The notes below the pieces were generated by a model. The model was not told the origin of the DNA and made no database searches. It saw nothing but the letters and a program-made list of their open reading frames with translations. Positions 55,604-63,908 of a stretch of DNA of 64,000 nt are shown here, piece by piece; position 1 is the first letter of the stretch, and the number at the start of each line of letters is the position of its first letter. Position numbers and translations under genes: made by a program. The DNA is from Paenibacillus turicensis (GTDB taxonomy: Bacteria > Bacillota > Bacilli > Paenibacillales > Paenibacillaceae): NCBI RefSeq assembly GCF_017873435.1, contig NZ_JAGGKG010000018.1, positions 1 through 64,000 on the forward strand. Reading direction: 5' to 3'.

Positions 55604-55708
55604 GTCCTTTCATCCGTTACAAGTGTAATGTGTAATATGCAACAATGCTCTGCAATAAAAGCATAACTATCTTTTGTTAAGCCAAACCCTATTTTATGTA
55701 AAATAAAA

Positions 55709-55739
55709 AATCCTAACCATCAAATGAAGGCAAGGATTT
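55709..55739 (-). terminator. Terminator of the GAF protein gene
   Basis: AATCCTAACC (55709-55719 region) pairs with GGCAAGGATT (55729-55738), with minus-strand TTTTTTAT beyond. Confidence 0.75.
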
Positions 55740-55757
55740 AATGAAAATCTAAGCAAG

Positions 55758-56222
55758 CTACTCAATGGAAGTAAACTGATTCACTTCAAAATCACCAAAT
55801 TTCCCTCCTAACAGCTGCTGTAGCTTCACAAACTCTGATTTTTTAATTTTATTTTCTCGATAACCTACTAATAACACACCTGTCACTCGATCCAGTTCAA
55901 ATAAGGGAATGGCAGCCAAACTGCATAACTGCTCCGATAAGATGATCGGATACTGAAATCGTTCACTTTGTGCTATTTCTTCTTCAGCATCAAGCACAAG
56001 CATCGGTTTACCAGTTTTAAACACCATACCTGCGATTCCTTTTCCCGAATGGAGTTGAATGCGTTTATAACGATCATTCAAGTTACCCGAAACATATTGC
56101 CATGTAATGACAAACTCATCTTTAGCAGATTGGGCAAAAGCAAGTGAGGCAAAATCATACCCGATAACTTCCCTAATATGATCAAGTGTAGCTTGGTAAA
56201 TAGTTGACAATGGATTAGTCAT
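55758..56222 (-). CDS. GAF-domain protein
   Basis: The 154-residue protein is a single GAF domain: VIGYDFASLAFAQSAKDEF, GKGIAGMVFKTGKPMLVLDA and SLAAIPLFELDRVTGVLLVG. It resembles stand-alone GAF sensors such as NreA of staphylococci, which binds nitrate, but the ligand here is unknown. It is monocistronic with a clear terminator. Confidence 0.8.
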   Translation of the reverse strand: MTNPLSTIYQATLDHIREVIGYDFASLAFAQSAKDEFVITWQYVSGNLNDRYKRIQLHSGKGIAGMVFKTGKPMLVLDAEEEIAQSERFQYPIILSEQLCSLAAIPLFELDRVTGVLLVGYRENKIKKSEFVKLQQLLGGKFGDFEVNQFTSIE

Positions 56223-56549
56223 GACGTTTCTCCTAATTGATGCTTTTTGTATTTACATTGGCTTCTTTTTACAATATATCTTCTCCAAGTATAACTCAAG
56301 GAAACACATCATACATGTAATTACATAGTGTTGTTGCCAAAATAGATGTATTTACTGCATCTTATTCACTTAAATAAATGAAATTAAATAGTTTGGGATA
56401 ATTTATAAAAAGAGAAGGAAAATTTTAGGATGACGTGTTACTATATAACTATTGCTGATTTGGGAAAGGTGATGATATCGAAGTAGATTAGGGCTTTATG
56501 TTTTGATTAATTCAAAAAATACTAAAACACAATGGAGGCTTTAAAAGAA
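56223..56549 (+). promoter_or_regulatory. Leader of the first DUF2569 gene, duplicated at 59.1-59.3 kb
   Basis: Bases about 56409-56471 (AAGGAAAATTTTAGGATGAC, then TGTTACTATATAACTATTG) match 59143-59205 closely. A TATATAAC-like element lies in it and may be the -10. The remaining bases hold nothing I can identify. Confidence 0.45.
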
Positions 56550-57032
56550 ATGAATTTGGAAGTACATAACGAAAAAAAAGAAAGTACTAGTTTTAATAAG
56601 TCTGGATTAGGTGGATGGTTGATTGTAACGCAGATAGGACTGTTTCTAAGCCTAATACTAAATGGAATTCGACTTACTGACTTGATTGTACAACTATCAG
56701 AGGGGGATACTTGGAGTTTTTTTACAGATGGATTCAAATCTTACCTAATATTTATTATCGGGTATAGTATTCTACTTCTTTTATTTATTATTTTTATTCT
56801 TACTCAATTTTACAAGAAAAAAGTACTTGTTCCTAAAATGATGATGATTATGTATGGTGTTAACTTAGCTGTTGCGATTATAAACTTTATCGTGTTCCAA
56901 CAAGTGACCTATGCAGTTGAAGATGAGATTGCAAGTTTACTAAAAGAAGTAATACAAGCTGGAATAGCCGCTGCAATTTGGATTCCTTATTTTATAAAAT
57001 CAAAACGAGTTAAAAATACATTTGTAAATTAA
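56550..57032 (+). CDS. DUF2569-family membrane protein, copy 1
   Basis: The 160-residue protein has the SGLGGWLIVTQIGLFLSLIL start typical of DUF2569, four transmembrane helices (about 20-40, 65-92, 100-118 and 130-150) and a short basic tail. Its function is unknown. GGAGG overlaps an earlier ATG in frame, so the ATG at 56550, 11 nt downstream, is the likely start. A paralogue with the same start arrangement is at 59301. Confidence 0.8.
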   Translation: MNLEVHNEKKESTSFNKSGLGGWLIVTQIGLFLSLILNGIRLTDLIVQLSEGDTWSFFTDGFKSYLIFIIGYSILLLLFIIFILTQFYKKKVLVPKMMMIMYGVNLAVAIINFIVFQQVTYAVEDEIASLLKEVIQAGIAAAIWIPYFIKSKRVKNTFVN

Positions 57033-57092
57033 TTTTTCACAAGAACTTCAAACGACCTTGTGTAAGGAATTGTTAGAAAGAAGACAAAACTA

Positions 57093-57130
57093 AACCGATG
57101 AATTTTACTTATCGTAAATGTTCATCGGTT
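57093..57130. terminator. Bidirectional terminator between DUF2569 copy 1 and the S9 peptidase
   Basis: AACCGATGAA (57093-57102) pairs with TTCATCGGTT (57121-57130), with a TTTTTTC run on the plus strand. A convergent gene ends at 57155. Confidence 0.85.
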
Positions 57131-57154
57131 TTTTCTTTAGTTAGTAATTTTATT

Positions 57155-58945
57155 TCAGCATTCACGGTGCTTATTTAAAAAGTCTAGCATACTACGATAT
57201 ACATTAATTTCATTTTTTCGCTTAGAAAAACCGTGTCCTTCATCTTCCATCACAATATATTGTACTTCTACACCTTTTTCCTCAAGCAAGGCAACAAGTT
57301 GATCAGACTCTGCCTTCACAACACGAGGATCGTTAGCCCCTTGGATAATCATCATTGGTTTTATCATTTGCTCCGCATAAGTGATAGGTGAATCCTTAAG
57401 CAACCGCTCACGGTCACGTTCAGGATGCCCTAGCCATTGATCCATCATCGGTTTCCAATCTTCAGGGACTGACTCTAAAAAAGTGAACAGGTTACTTGGC
57501 CCACAAATATCTACCGTAGCACGGAAATAATCAGCATGACGTCCTGCCAGCAATAACGTCATATAGCCGCCAAAGCTACCACCTACAACAAAAAGACGCT
57601 CAGGGCTTGAAATCCCTTGATCAAACAGCCAATCCATTCCAGCTAAACAATCAAGTCTTGGACCTTCACCCCAATCTCCTTCTACCATTTTCTCAAATTC
57701 TGAACCATACCCTGTGCTACCACGGAAATTAGGTGCAAAAATATTGTACCCATGAGCAAGCATAAATTGGAACATTGATCTAAAAAACTTTCCTTCTGAC
57801 GCTTGAGGACCCCCATGCGGCCAAAAAATAGTATATCCATTTGCCACATCCTCTTTTGCTTTAAATAATAAAGCTTCAATCTCCAACCCATCAAAGGAAT
57901 TATAGTGAACCACATCAGGGTAAACAAGTTGGTCTGGACCTAACCCAATCACAATATTTTTAGTGAGCATCTCCCATTTTTGTTCTGAATAACGGTATAT
58001 ATTAAACGGATCAACTGCTCCTCTTGCTAAAATGTATACATTTCCACTTTCCGCAACAACCGCTTGCTCCACAATGTCCGTGGGTAGCTTAATTTCGGTC
58101 AACTCTGCACGTTCCACATTAAAAGCATACATTTTATGTTCAATCCCTTTATCCGTAAAAATGTAGAGTGTACCTGATTCTTCATGCCATTTTATATTTT
58201 CAATCTCTTCCCCACTAATTTGACAAACCGGCTTGAATGTTCCTTCTTTCAAATCATATTCCATCACATACTTGTATTTACTCTCGTAGTTTGTAATGAA
58301 CAGTAAAGTATCTCGCTTCGTAAAAATAAAATCTCGGGTAGTATGAATCTTATTACTATCAGGGGCAAGTGGAATAACCTTATCATCATAATGTAAATAA
58401 CTTATCTGATGTGTATTGGAAAAAGATTTTTTGTAAACAAACTGCTCTTCAGAAGAGTTTACTGCCACCAGAAAGGTAGTTGAAGTATCTCCTTCTAGCA
58501 GTAATTCATTTTCACCTGTCAAAAGGTTATATCTATGTGCATTTAAAAAATTTGGATTGCCGATAGAGGTCATATAATAGAGACGTTCGCCGTCTTTGGA
58601 CAAATGCGAGAAATAAAATTTATCCCCCTCTTCACCCTGTACAAGCTTGAGTGGCGCCCCACCCTCTGGCGGAAGTGCATACAGATGATAACTCTCATTG
58701 CCATGATGATCAAAATCCGTAATGATAAACCGTCCCTCACGATCAGGCTTGATGAAAGTGGAACGATCATCCATGAATGTTAATGGATAAGGATATCCGT
58801 TTGGCAGTTCCATCGCCCATAGGTTAGGCTGCCCATTCAGATTGCTACTAAAAATAAGTCTCCCCTCATCCTTCGTGACAGCAAATGAAAAAATACTATA
58901 ACTTTGAAAAAATTGCTCTACATCTGGTTTTGGAAATTGTAGCAT
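57155..58945 (-). CDS. S9-family prolyl oligopeptidase-type peptidase
   Basis: The 596-residue cytosolic serine peptidase has an N-terminal beta-propeller (about 1-340, with repeated blades such as LIFSSNLNGQPNLWAMELP) and an alpha/beta-hydrolase catalytic domain. In the latter WPHGGPQAS, NFRGSTGYG, the nucleophile in GGSFGGYMTLLL, the Asp in IQGANDPRV and the His in DEGHGFSKRKN are clear. Members cleave short peptides, often after proline, or act as acylaminoacyl peptidases. GGAGG 9 nt before 58945 sets the start; a longer frame lacks a site. Confidence 0.9.
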   Translation of the reverse strand: MLQFPKPDVEQFFQSYSIFSFAVTKDEGRLIFSSNLNGQPNLWAMELPNGYPYPLTFMDDRSTFIKPDREGRFIITDFDHHGNESYHLYALPPEGGAPLKLVQGEEGDKFYFSHLSKDGERLYYMTSIGNPNFLNAHRYNLLTGENELLLEGDTSTTFLVAVNSSEEQFVYKKSFSNTHQISYLHYDDKVIPLAPDSNKIHTTRDFIFTKRDTLLFITNYESKYKYVMEYDLKEGTFKPVCQISGEEIENIKWHEESGTLYIFTDKGIEHKMYAFNVERAELTEIKLPTDIVEQAVVAESGNVYILARGAVDPFNIYRYSEQKWEMLTKNIVIGLGPDQLVYPDVVHYNSFDGLEIEALLFKAKEDVANGYTIFWPHGGPQASEGKFFRSMFQFMLAHGYNIFAPNFRGSTGYGSEFEKMVEGDWGEGPRLDCLAGMDWLFDQGISSPERLFVVGGSFGGYMTLLLAGRHADYFRATVDICGPSNLFTFLESVPEDWKPMMDQWLGHPERDRERLLKDSPITYAEQMIKPMMIIQGANDPRVVKAESDQLVALLEEKGVEVQYIVMEDEGHGFSKRKNEINVYRSMLDFLNKHREC

Positions 58946-59300
58946 CGCTAACTTACCTCCTGTATTTTGAACAATTTTAATACTTTTATTTCTTTTTATA
59001 TCTTTATATATGAGTATAAATAACAAATTGGTTCAATGAAATATATCATAAGAAGGAGATAGATAAATTGCTAGATGTAAATTTAATAATGATATTTACT
59101 TCAGGTCAAGCAATGTACGGGAATAATTAAAAGAGTATATAAAAGATAAGGAAAATATTAGGATAACATGTTACTATATAACTATTGTTTATTTGAGGAG
59201 GGGACTTTTGAACGATACAGCGGGAATTTAGAAGCAGAAACTGAATTTTTGAGAAATAAGGAAAAACTATACATACTACTATATGGAGGTTTTAAAAGTA
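58946..59300 (+). promoter_or_regulatory. Leader of the second DUF2569 gene
   Basis: Bases 59143-59205 repeat the 56.4-kb leader, including GTTACTATATAACTATTG. An isolated GAGGAGGGG near 59194 is followed only by a 7-codon frame. No further gene is seen. Confidence 0.45.
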
Positions 59301-59786
59301 ATGAATGCAGAAATACATACTGAAAATAAGGGTCATGCTAAACTTGGTTTGATTTCCGGATTAGGTGGATGGTTAATCGTGACGCAAATCGCGTTATTCC
59401 TAAGTCTTTTTTCGATTGGAAGTAGCCTTATTGAATTTTGGAAAGAAATATCCGGTACAGATGCTTGGGAGTTCTTAACGAGTGGCGATAAAGGATACAT
59501 TACATTGATAATCACCTATAGTATTCTTCTTTGCTTATTTCTTATTTTTATTATTATTCAATTTTATAGAAAAAAAGCTATGGTGCCTCGGATGATGGTG
59601 ATCATGTACTCTATTAACATAGCTATGGGAATTATAAATTATATTGTGTTTCAACAAGTCTCTTATGCACCAGATGCCGAGTCCACAAGTTTAATGAGAC
59701 GCATAATAGGAGCTATTATCTCAGGTGCAATTTGGATTCCTTATTTTCTAAAATCAGAGCGAGTTGAGAATACGTTTGTGGCTTAG
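59301..59786 (+). CDS. DUF2569-family membrane protein, copy 2
   Basis: The 161-residue paralogue of the protein at 56550 has the same four-helix layout and near-identical segments (GLGGWLIVTQIALFLSL, QFYRKKAMVPRMMVIMY, AIWIPYFLKSERVENTFV). The start at 59301 lies 11 nt after GGAGG. The two copies flank the convergently oriented S9 gene and share leader sequence, so a segmental duplication is likely. Confidence 0.8.
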   Translation: MNAEIHTENKGHAKLGLISGLGGWLIVTQIALFLSLFSIGSSLIEFWKEISGTDAWEFLTSGDKGYITLIITYSILLCLFLIFIIIQFYRKKAMVPRMMVIMYSINIAMGIINYIVFQQVSYAPDAESTSLMRRIIGAIISGAIWIPYFLKSERVENTFVA

Positions 59787-59801
59787 ATTAAAAACTGATC
59801 C

Positions 59802-59835
59802 CCAAGAATGTTGATATTTCGGCATTTAAGGGGGT
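59802..59835 (+). terminator. Possible terminator after DUF2569 copy 2
   Basis: GATCCCC and GGGGGTTTC form the base of a weak stem with a CATT/AATG inner pairing, followed by T-rich sequence. Confidence 0.45.
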
Positions 59836-59947
59836 TTCTTGTCTTAGAATGAACTCATAGATACGCTATATACGCGACAAGAGTAACTGAATAATAATTT
59901 TCAGCAAGTTTTTAATAGAATCTAGACTGGAACGTATTGATTATTTA

Positions 59948-59985
59948 TTACGTTTAGTGATATATTTTTATTACAGTAAACGTAG
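59948..59985 (+). promoter_or_regulatory. Palindromic operator/promoter of the PadR gene
   Basis: ACGTTTA (59950-59956) is the exact inverse of TAAACGT (59977-59983), within a longer imperfect palindrome TTACGTTTAGTGATA / TATTACAGTAAACGTAG. It ends about 20 bp before the PadR start, a usual place for autoregulation by PadR repressors. Confidence 0.6.
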
Positions 59986-60005
59986 TAATTTGGAGTGTGA
60001 CGGAC

Positions 60006-60323
60006 TTGCGAGATAACATTAAAGGTGGTGCTTTAACAGAAACAACTCTACTTGTTCTTTTAGCTTTACATAGGTCTAACCATGGTTATGGCATCATGAA
60101 ATTTATTGAAAGTTCAACAAAGGGACGTGTTGTCTTAGGTGCTGGAACGTTATATGGTGCTATTCAAGCATTAGAAAAGAAAAAGTGGATTGTTTTAAAT
60201 AGTAAAGATGAAGCCCAAAACAAAAAAAAGGAATATATCATTACAGAGCTAGGACAGCAAAAGGTAAAAGAGGAACTACAGCGTATGGAGGAAATTCAGC
60301 AGCTCGCCTTATCTATTATATAA
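60006..60323 (+). CDS. PadR-family transcriptional regulator
   Basis: The 105-residue PadR winged helix has GGALTETTLLVLLALHRS, HGYGIMKFIE, GAGTLYGAIQALEKKKWI and a C-terminal dimer helix. The best start is a TTG at 60006, 9 nt after TTTGGAG; a GTG three codons earlier abuts the ribosome site. It forms a two-gene unit with the DUF2812 gene, which it probably controls together with itself. Confidence 0.88.
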   Translation: MRDNIKGGALTETTLLVLLALHRSNHGYGIMKFIESSTKGRVVLGAGTLYGAIQALEKKKWIVLNSKDEAQNKKKEYIITELGQQKVKEELQRMEEIQQLALSII

Positions 60324-60337
60324 GGGAGGAACAAACA

Positions 60338-60967
60338 ATGAGTAAAACAGTAATTCGTTACTTTTTTGACTTCTTAGACGGACAAGAGAAATGGTTAAAT
60401 CAAATGGCTAAACGTGGTTATCGACTCAAAAAATGTGGGGTGATGACCTACACCTTCGATCAATGTGAGCCTGGGGAATATGAATACGCTGTTGAGTTTG
60501 TAGGGGACAAAGCTTATTCCAAAATAAAAGATTATCATGTTCATTTAGAAAATATGGGGTTTCGTACGTTTTCCAAAAATATAAACCTTAATTTTTCTTA
60601 TGGGAAGGTAAGATGGCGTCCCTATGCAAAAGGAATGGGACAAATTGCAACTTCACCTGGTGGTTATAACAAGGAGCTTTTAATTTTAGAGAAAAAAAGA
60701 GATGGAACCCCCTTTAATTTGCATTCAAATATTCAAGATAAACTTGCAACTTGTAAGCAAATTATGTATTCATATATGTGGGTAGTTTTTATGATGTTAT
60801 TACTAATTACAATGACCTTTATTCCTGAAATGTTCTCAATGCCTTTCGCGATGACTTGGGCGTTTAGAGCACTCTTACTCATTTTTAGTATTTTGTTTAC
60901 GATCCCAACCATTAAGTATTGGAAGAGAGCTAAGAAGTTAAAAGAAGAGAGTAATATTTATAATTAA
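60338..60967 (+). CDS. DUF2812-domain membrane protein
   Basis: The 209-residue protein has the DUF2812 domain at the N-terminus (FFDFLDGQEKWLNQMAKRGY, YEYAVEFVGDKA) and two transmembrane helices near 142-162 and 170-192. PadR-DUF2812 pairs are widespread in Firmicutes, with unknown function, possibly tied to membrane-stress or bacitracin-type responses. GGGAGG precedes the ATG 14 bp after padR. Confidence 0.85.
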   Translation: MSKTVIRYFFDFLDGQEKWLNQMAKRGYRLKKCGVMTYTFDQCEPGEYEYAVEFVGDKAYSKIKDYHVHLENMGFRTFSKNINLNFSYGKVRWRPYAKGMGQIATSPGGYNKELLILEKKRDGTPFNLHSNIQDKLATCKQIMYSYMWVVFMMLLLITMTFIPEMFSMPFAMTWAFRALLLIFSILFTIPTIKYWKRAKKLKEESNIYN

Positions 60968-61077
60968 TAACTACTTAAGATAGAAAAATAGGAAATTGGA
61001 TCGGATACACTTAGTTGGACAGAAAAAATAAGGGCTTGTAGAATAAAACTATCATACTGAAGGAGCGGATCTCTACA

Positions 61078-61362
61078 ATGCCAAAACAACAACGACGAAC
61101 ATTTACTTCAGAATTTAAAAGGCAAATGGTCCAACTCTATGAAAATGGGAAATCTAGATCCTCCCTTGTGGAGGAATATGACCTCACAGCTTCAGCACTA
61201 GACCGCTGGATTAAGCAATCACTAGCCACAGGTTCTTTCAAAGAGAAGGATAACCGTTCACCTGAAGAAAACGAATTAATCGCAATGCGTAAAGAACTCC
61301 AACGTCTACGAATGGAGAACGACATTTTAAAGCAAGCCGCACTGATCATGGGACGAAAGTAG
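61078..61362 (+). CDS. IS3-family transposase OrfA
   Basis: The 94-residue protein has a helix-turn-helix (FTSEFKRQMVQLYENGKSRS and YDLTASALDRWIKQS) and a C-terminal leucine zipper (LIAMRKELQRLRMENDILKQ). It ends with the ALIMGRK sequence typical of IS3-group OrfA. A programmed -1 shift near the CGAAAG before its stop could make the OrfAB transposase. Confidence 0.93.
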   Translation: MPKQQRRTFTSEFKRQMVQLYENGKSRSSLVEEYDLTASALDRWIKQSLATGSFKEKDNRSPEENELIAMRKELQRLRMENDILKQAALIMGRK

Positions 61363-61403
61363 CTATCATCCAGAATAACCGTGATAAATACTCGGTATCA
61401 GCA

Positions 61404-62198
61404 ATGTGTAACGTGCTCGAAATTGCCAAAAGCACGTTCTATTATGAAGCGAAGGAAAAGCCGAATCAAGATGAGCTTACGGAAGTCATCGTGGACATCT
61501 TTCACAAGAGTCGAAAAGCTTACGGTACACGCAAGATCAAAGCCAAGCTTCAGGAGCGAGGACTCCTCATCTCCAGACGTCGCATTGGACGAATTATGCA
61601 AGAGCAGGGCCTCGTCTCCACGTATACCCTTGCTCAGTTTAAGCCTCACAAAACAGCTTGTAATGACGCGACAACGGCGAATGAGTTAGATCGTGAGTTT
61701 GATCAGACTGAATCGAAACGCTTTGTCGTCAGCGATCTCACCTATGTGAAGATCGGTCACCGGTGGCAGTATATTTGTATCCTCATTGACCTGTTCAACC
61801 GAGAAATCATTGGCCACAGTGCAGGTCCGCATAAGGATGCTGCTCTGGTTTCACGTGCTTTTGCAACGGTAGAAGGCGACTTGAGCCAAATCCAATGGTT
61901 TCATACCGATCGTGGCAGAGAGTTTAAAAATCACACGATGGATCAGCTTTTAGTTACGTTTGGGATTGGCCGATCACTCAGCAAGAAAGGATGTCCCTAC
62001 GATAATGCCGTAGCTGAAGCTACCTACAAGATCATGAAAACGGAGTTTATTTACCAAATGGAATTTAGAAACCTTCGTCATTTAGAACTGGAATTATACG
62101 ACTATGTCAACTGGTTTAACAGGCACCGAATTCATGGATCTCTGGGCTATCTGACACCTGTTCAGTATCGCCAAGAAGCCCTTAAAAAAGTTGTCTGA
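61404..62198 (+). CDS. IS3-family transposase OrfB (DDE integrase)
   Basis: The 264-residue open frame has the HTH_21 region (AYGTRKIKAKLQERGLLISR) and the rve integrase core with DDE residues: Asp in VVSDLTYVKIG, Asp in WFHTDRGREF and Glu in NAVAEATYKIMKTEF. The frame continues upstream of 61404 without a stop through VAIIQNNRDKYSVSA, overlapping the end of orfA, as expected if OrfB is made by -1 frameshifting. It appears intact. Confidence 0.93.
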   Translation: MCNVLEIAKSTFYYEAKEKPNQDELTEVIVDIFHKSRKAYGTRKIKAKLQERGLLISRRRIGRIMQEQGLVSTYTLAQFKPHKTACNDATTANELDREFDQTESKRFVVSDLTYVKIGHRWQYICILIDLFNREIIGHSAGPHKDAALVSRAFATVEGDLSQIQWFHTDRGREFKNHTMDQLLVTFGIGRSLSKKGCPYDNAVAEATYKIMKTEFIYQMEFRNLRHLELELYDYVNWFNRHRIHGSLGYLTPVQYRQEALKKVV

Positions 62199-62231
62199 TT
62201 TAGTGTTGACAATCCATTGCTACACCTAACG

Positions 62232-62590
62232 TTATAAACGGAGCAAATGGAAAGCATACACCTCTTTCACAAAATATCTTCTCAAAACACTATAAACTAA
62301 CAATGTCGTGCACATAATAATCGCTATTGATACAACTCTCTGCAGTCCAAAAACCAAACCAATAACAGCTAATAGCTTAATATCCCCTGCTCCAATTCCA
62401 TCTGGTTTAATTAAGAACAGAATGAACAAAATCAAGGCTGGAAAGATCCCTAATACATAGACTGGATTTAGCAACCTCCACACTAGGCAGATTAATATTA
62501 ATGGATGAGTAATCTTGTTAGATATTGTCCTATATCGAATATCTGTATAGGAAACCATGTACAGACTAGAAACACAGCTATTTGAATCAT
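62232..62590 (-). pseudogene. A24 prepilin peptidase-like gene, probably frameshifted
   Basis: The intact part reads SYTDIRYRTISNKITHPLI, a hydrophobic stretch, and GIGAGDIKLLAVIG, which supply the two Asp motifs of the CpaA/TadV-type prepilin peptidases. The start at 62590 has TAGGTG upstream and begins MIQIAVFLVCTW, the expected first helix, but the frame leaves the conserved one at the GGTTTCC near 62550. One missing T would restore W-F-S-Y-T-D-I. A frame from 62648 bypasses this but gives an unrelated N-terminus. It is a pseudogene or a sequence error. The right end of the IS lies 16 bp downstream. Confidence 0.65.
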
Positions 62591-62603
62591 ATTTACACCT
62601 ACT

Positions 62604-62632
62604 TAAAAAGGGGAACCCTATCTGGGCACCCC
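62604..62632 (-). terminator. Terminator upstream of the A24 gene
   Basis: GGGG-AA-CCC (62610-62618) pairs with GGG-CA-CCCC (62624-62632) around ATAT-type bases. The minus strand continues with TTTTTAAG. It ends the unknown gene at 62645-63364. Confidence 0.8.
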
Positions 62633-62644
62633 TTGTATTTTGGG

Positions 62645-63364
62645 TCAATCTTTTCTTAAATTCTGCATATCCTCGTACATGCTACCCCAAATTTCTACTT
62701 TTTTAGTAATACAAGCTTCCAGTCCATTCATTCCAGTAGGTGAGCCGCTAATCTTAATCGTATAATATCCATCTGGTGCATTAATAGAAGTATAATATTT
62801 GCGGTCTGTATATGTTTTTTCCGATTCAGATTTCATTGTTTGCTTTGGAAGCTCCCATGTCGCTTGATTGCGATCTCCGCTTGTCTTTTCAAGCTTAATA
62901 ACCTTCTCTAATTTGCTACTTTTACCACTACTATAAATGTGAGCATACACCTCATCTGGACCATAATATTTGTTACCAAATGGCTTAGCTGTTCCCTCTA
63001 ATCCTTTAGGAACTTTTGTTTCTCAATCAGTTGTATAGGACGTTTCACTTTAATTTCAAATCCATACCCTGCTCTGGTTATCTCCTTGGCATTTTTATTA
63101 TTTTTCTTTGCATACGGATTGACCTTGCAAATCCTCCAACTCTCATTGTTAAAAGGTATAGAAACTAATACACATCGCTTCGAATATAATTCATAAATAA
63201 AAATAGAACCCATAACTATTTTTGGCCATGAGTTCTTTTCCGCTTTACGAATATAATATTCAATTTCTAATTTATTTAAGTCATCGCAGTTTGCTTGCGT
63301 AACTTCTAGCTGCCAATCAATGTTTCCACTCAATCTCCTTCAGCTTTTGTTGTTCTACTTCCAT
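62645..63364 (-). pseudogene. Broken gene of unknown function (two or three frames)
   Basis: The piece at 62998-63330 (N-terminal half, ends IQLIEKQKFLKD) and the piece to 62645 (C-terminal half, with NAPDGYYTIKISGSPTG) join into one protein of about 230 residues if one base is removed near the AAACAAAAGTTCC. The downstream frame then reads VPKGLEGTAKPFGNKYYGPD and continues into YAHIYSSG. A further shift near the TGGAAACATTG would link to an ATG at 63364 with AAGAGG upstream (MEVEQQKLKEIEW). No transmembrane segment or known motif is visible. Its position beside a prepilin peptidase hints at a pilus or secretion context. Confidence 0.55.
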
Positions 63365-63533
63365 TTTAGCCTCTTAAAGAGTTACGCTATATAGTTGGTT
63401 AAATATGCAGTGCAATTTTACGTTTAGTTAAACATAATTACTACTTATCAAAAAAGTATGTCTCGTTAGACAAATATAAACAATGCTGTGACAAAGCCCT
63501 ATTAATAAATCGATACTTTAAGTATTAGTTTAT

Positions 63534-63824
63534 TTAGTTTTTATTTTTTGCAAATATAAACACAGCAAAGCTGATCAATGCTGTTGCTAAAGAAAACATT
63601 AAAAAAGAGTATATTTCATCAAGTTTTAATGTAAAAATATATAAATATTCAATTGAACTTTCACTGTTAATAAGCCTACTATGATAACAAGCTAACAATA
63701 CTGCATTCAATGAAAATATAAAACTAAGACTAAGAGAAACATCTTTCAATTTATTCTTACTTTTTGTTAATATGTTTAAGAAAATTAAAAAAATACAGAC
63801 TACAACAATTAATAAGCTTAACAT
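63534..63824 (-). CDS. Small three-TM membrane protein, unknown
   Basis: The 96-residue protein has three hydrophobic segments (about 1-19, 29-47 and 74-91) and a short lysine-rich loop (KSKNKLKD). GGAGGGG lies 7 nt before the ATG. No family was recognised. Base composition is more AT-rich than the core genes, as in the rest of this end of the window. Confidence 0.65.
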   Translation of the reverse strand: MLSLLIVVVCIFLIFLNILTKSKNKLKDVSLSLSFIFSLNAVLLACYHSRLINSESSIEYLYIFTLKLDEIYSFLMFSLATALISFAVFIFAKNKN

Positions 63825-63871
63825 TCATAACCCCTCCACCATTTGAATTGAATTTCATCATTATAATACAA

Positions 63872-63908
63872 CAATAATTCAGTGAACATAATAGCTCACT
63901 GAATTATT
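63872..63908 (+). terminator. Perfect 13-bp hairpin near the window end
   Basis: AATAATTCAGTGA (63872-63884) pairs exactly with TCACTGAATTATT (63896-63908) across an 11-nt loop, followed by TTTTTTG on the plus strand. It may terminate a plus-strand RNA, or end a minus-strand gene that starts beyond the window. Confidence 0.65.

Larger units (their letters stand above)
60997..62216 (+). mobile_element. IS3-family insertion sequence (1220 bp)
   Basis: Imperfect terminal inverted repeats begin TGGATCGGATACACTTAG at 60997 and, on the other strand from 62216, TGGATTGTCAACACTAAA, with the TG...CA ends of IS3 elements. They enclose orfA and orfB. I see no target-site duplication (flanks AAT and TTG), so the insertion may be old or have been accompanied by rearrangement. 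Confidence 0.85.

Noticed and set aside
61137-61649. Antisense frames inside the insertion sequence
   Set aside because: They are shadows of orfA and orfB with no start signals.
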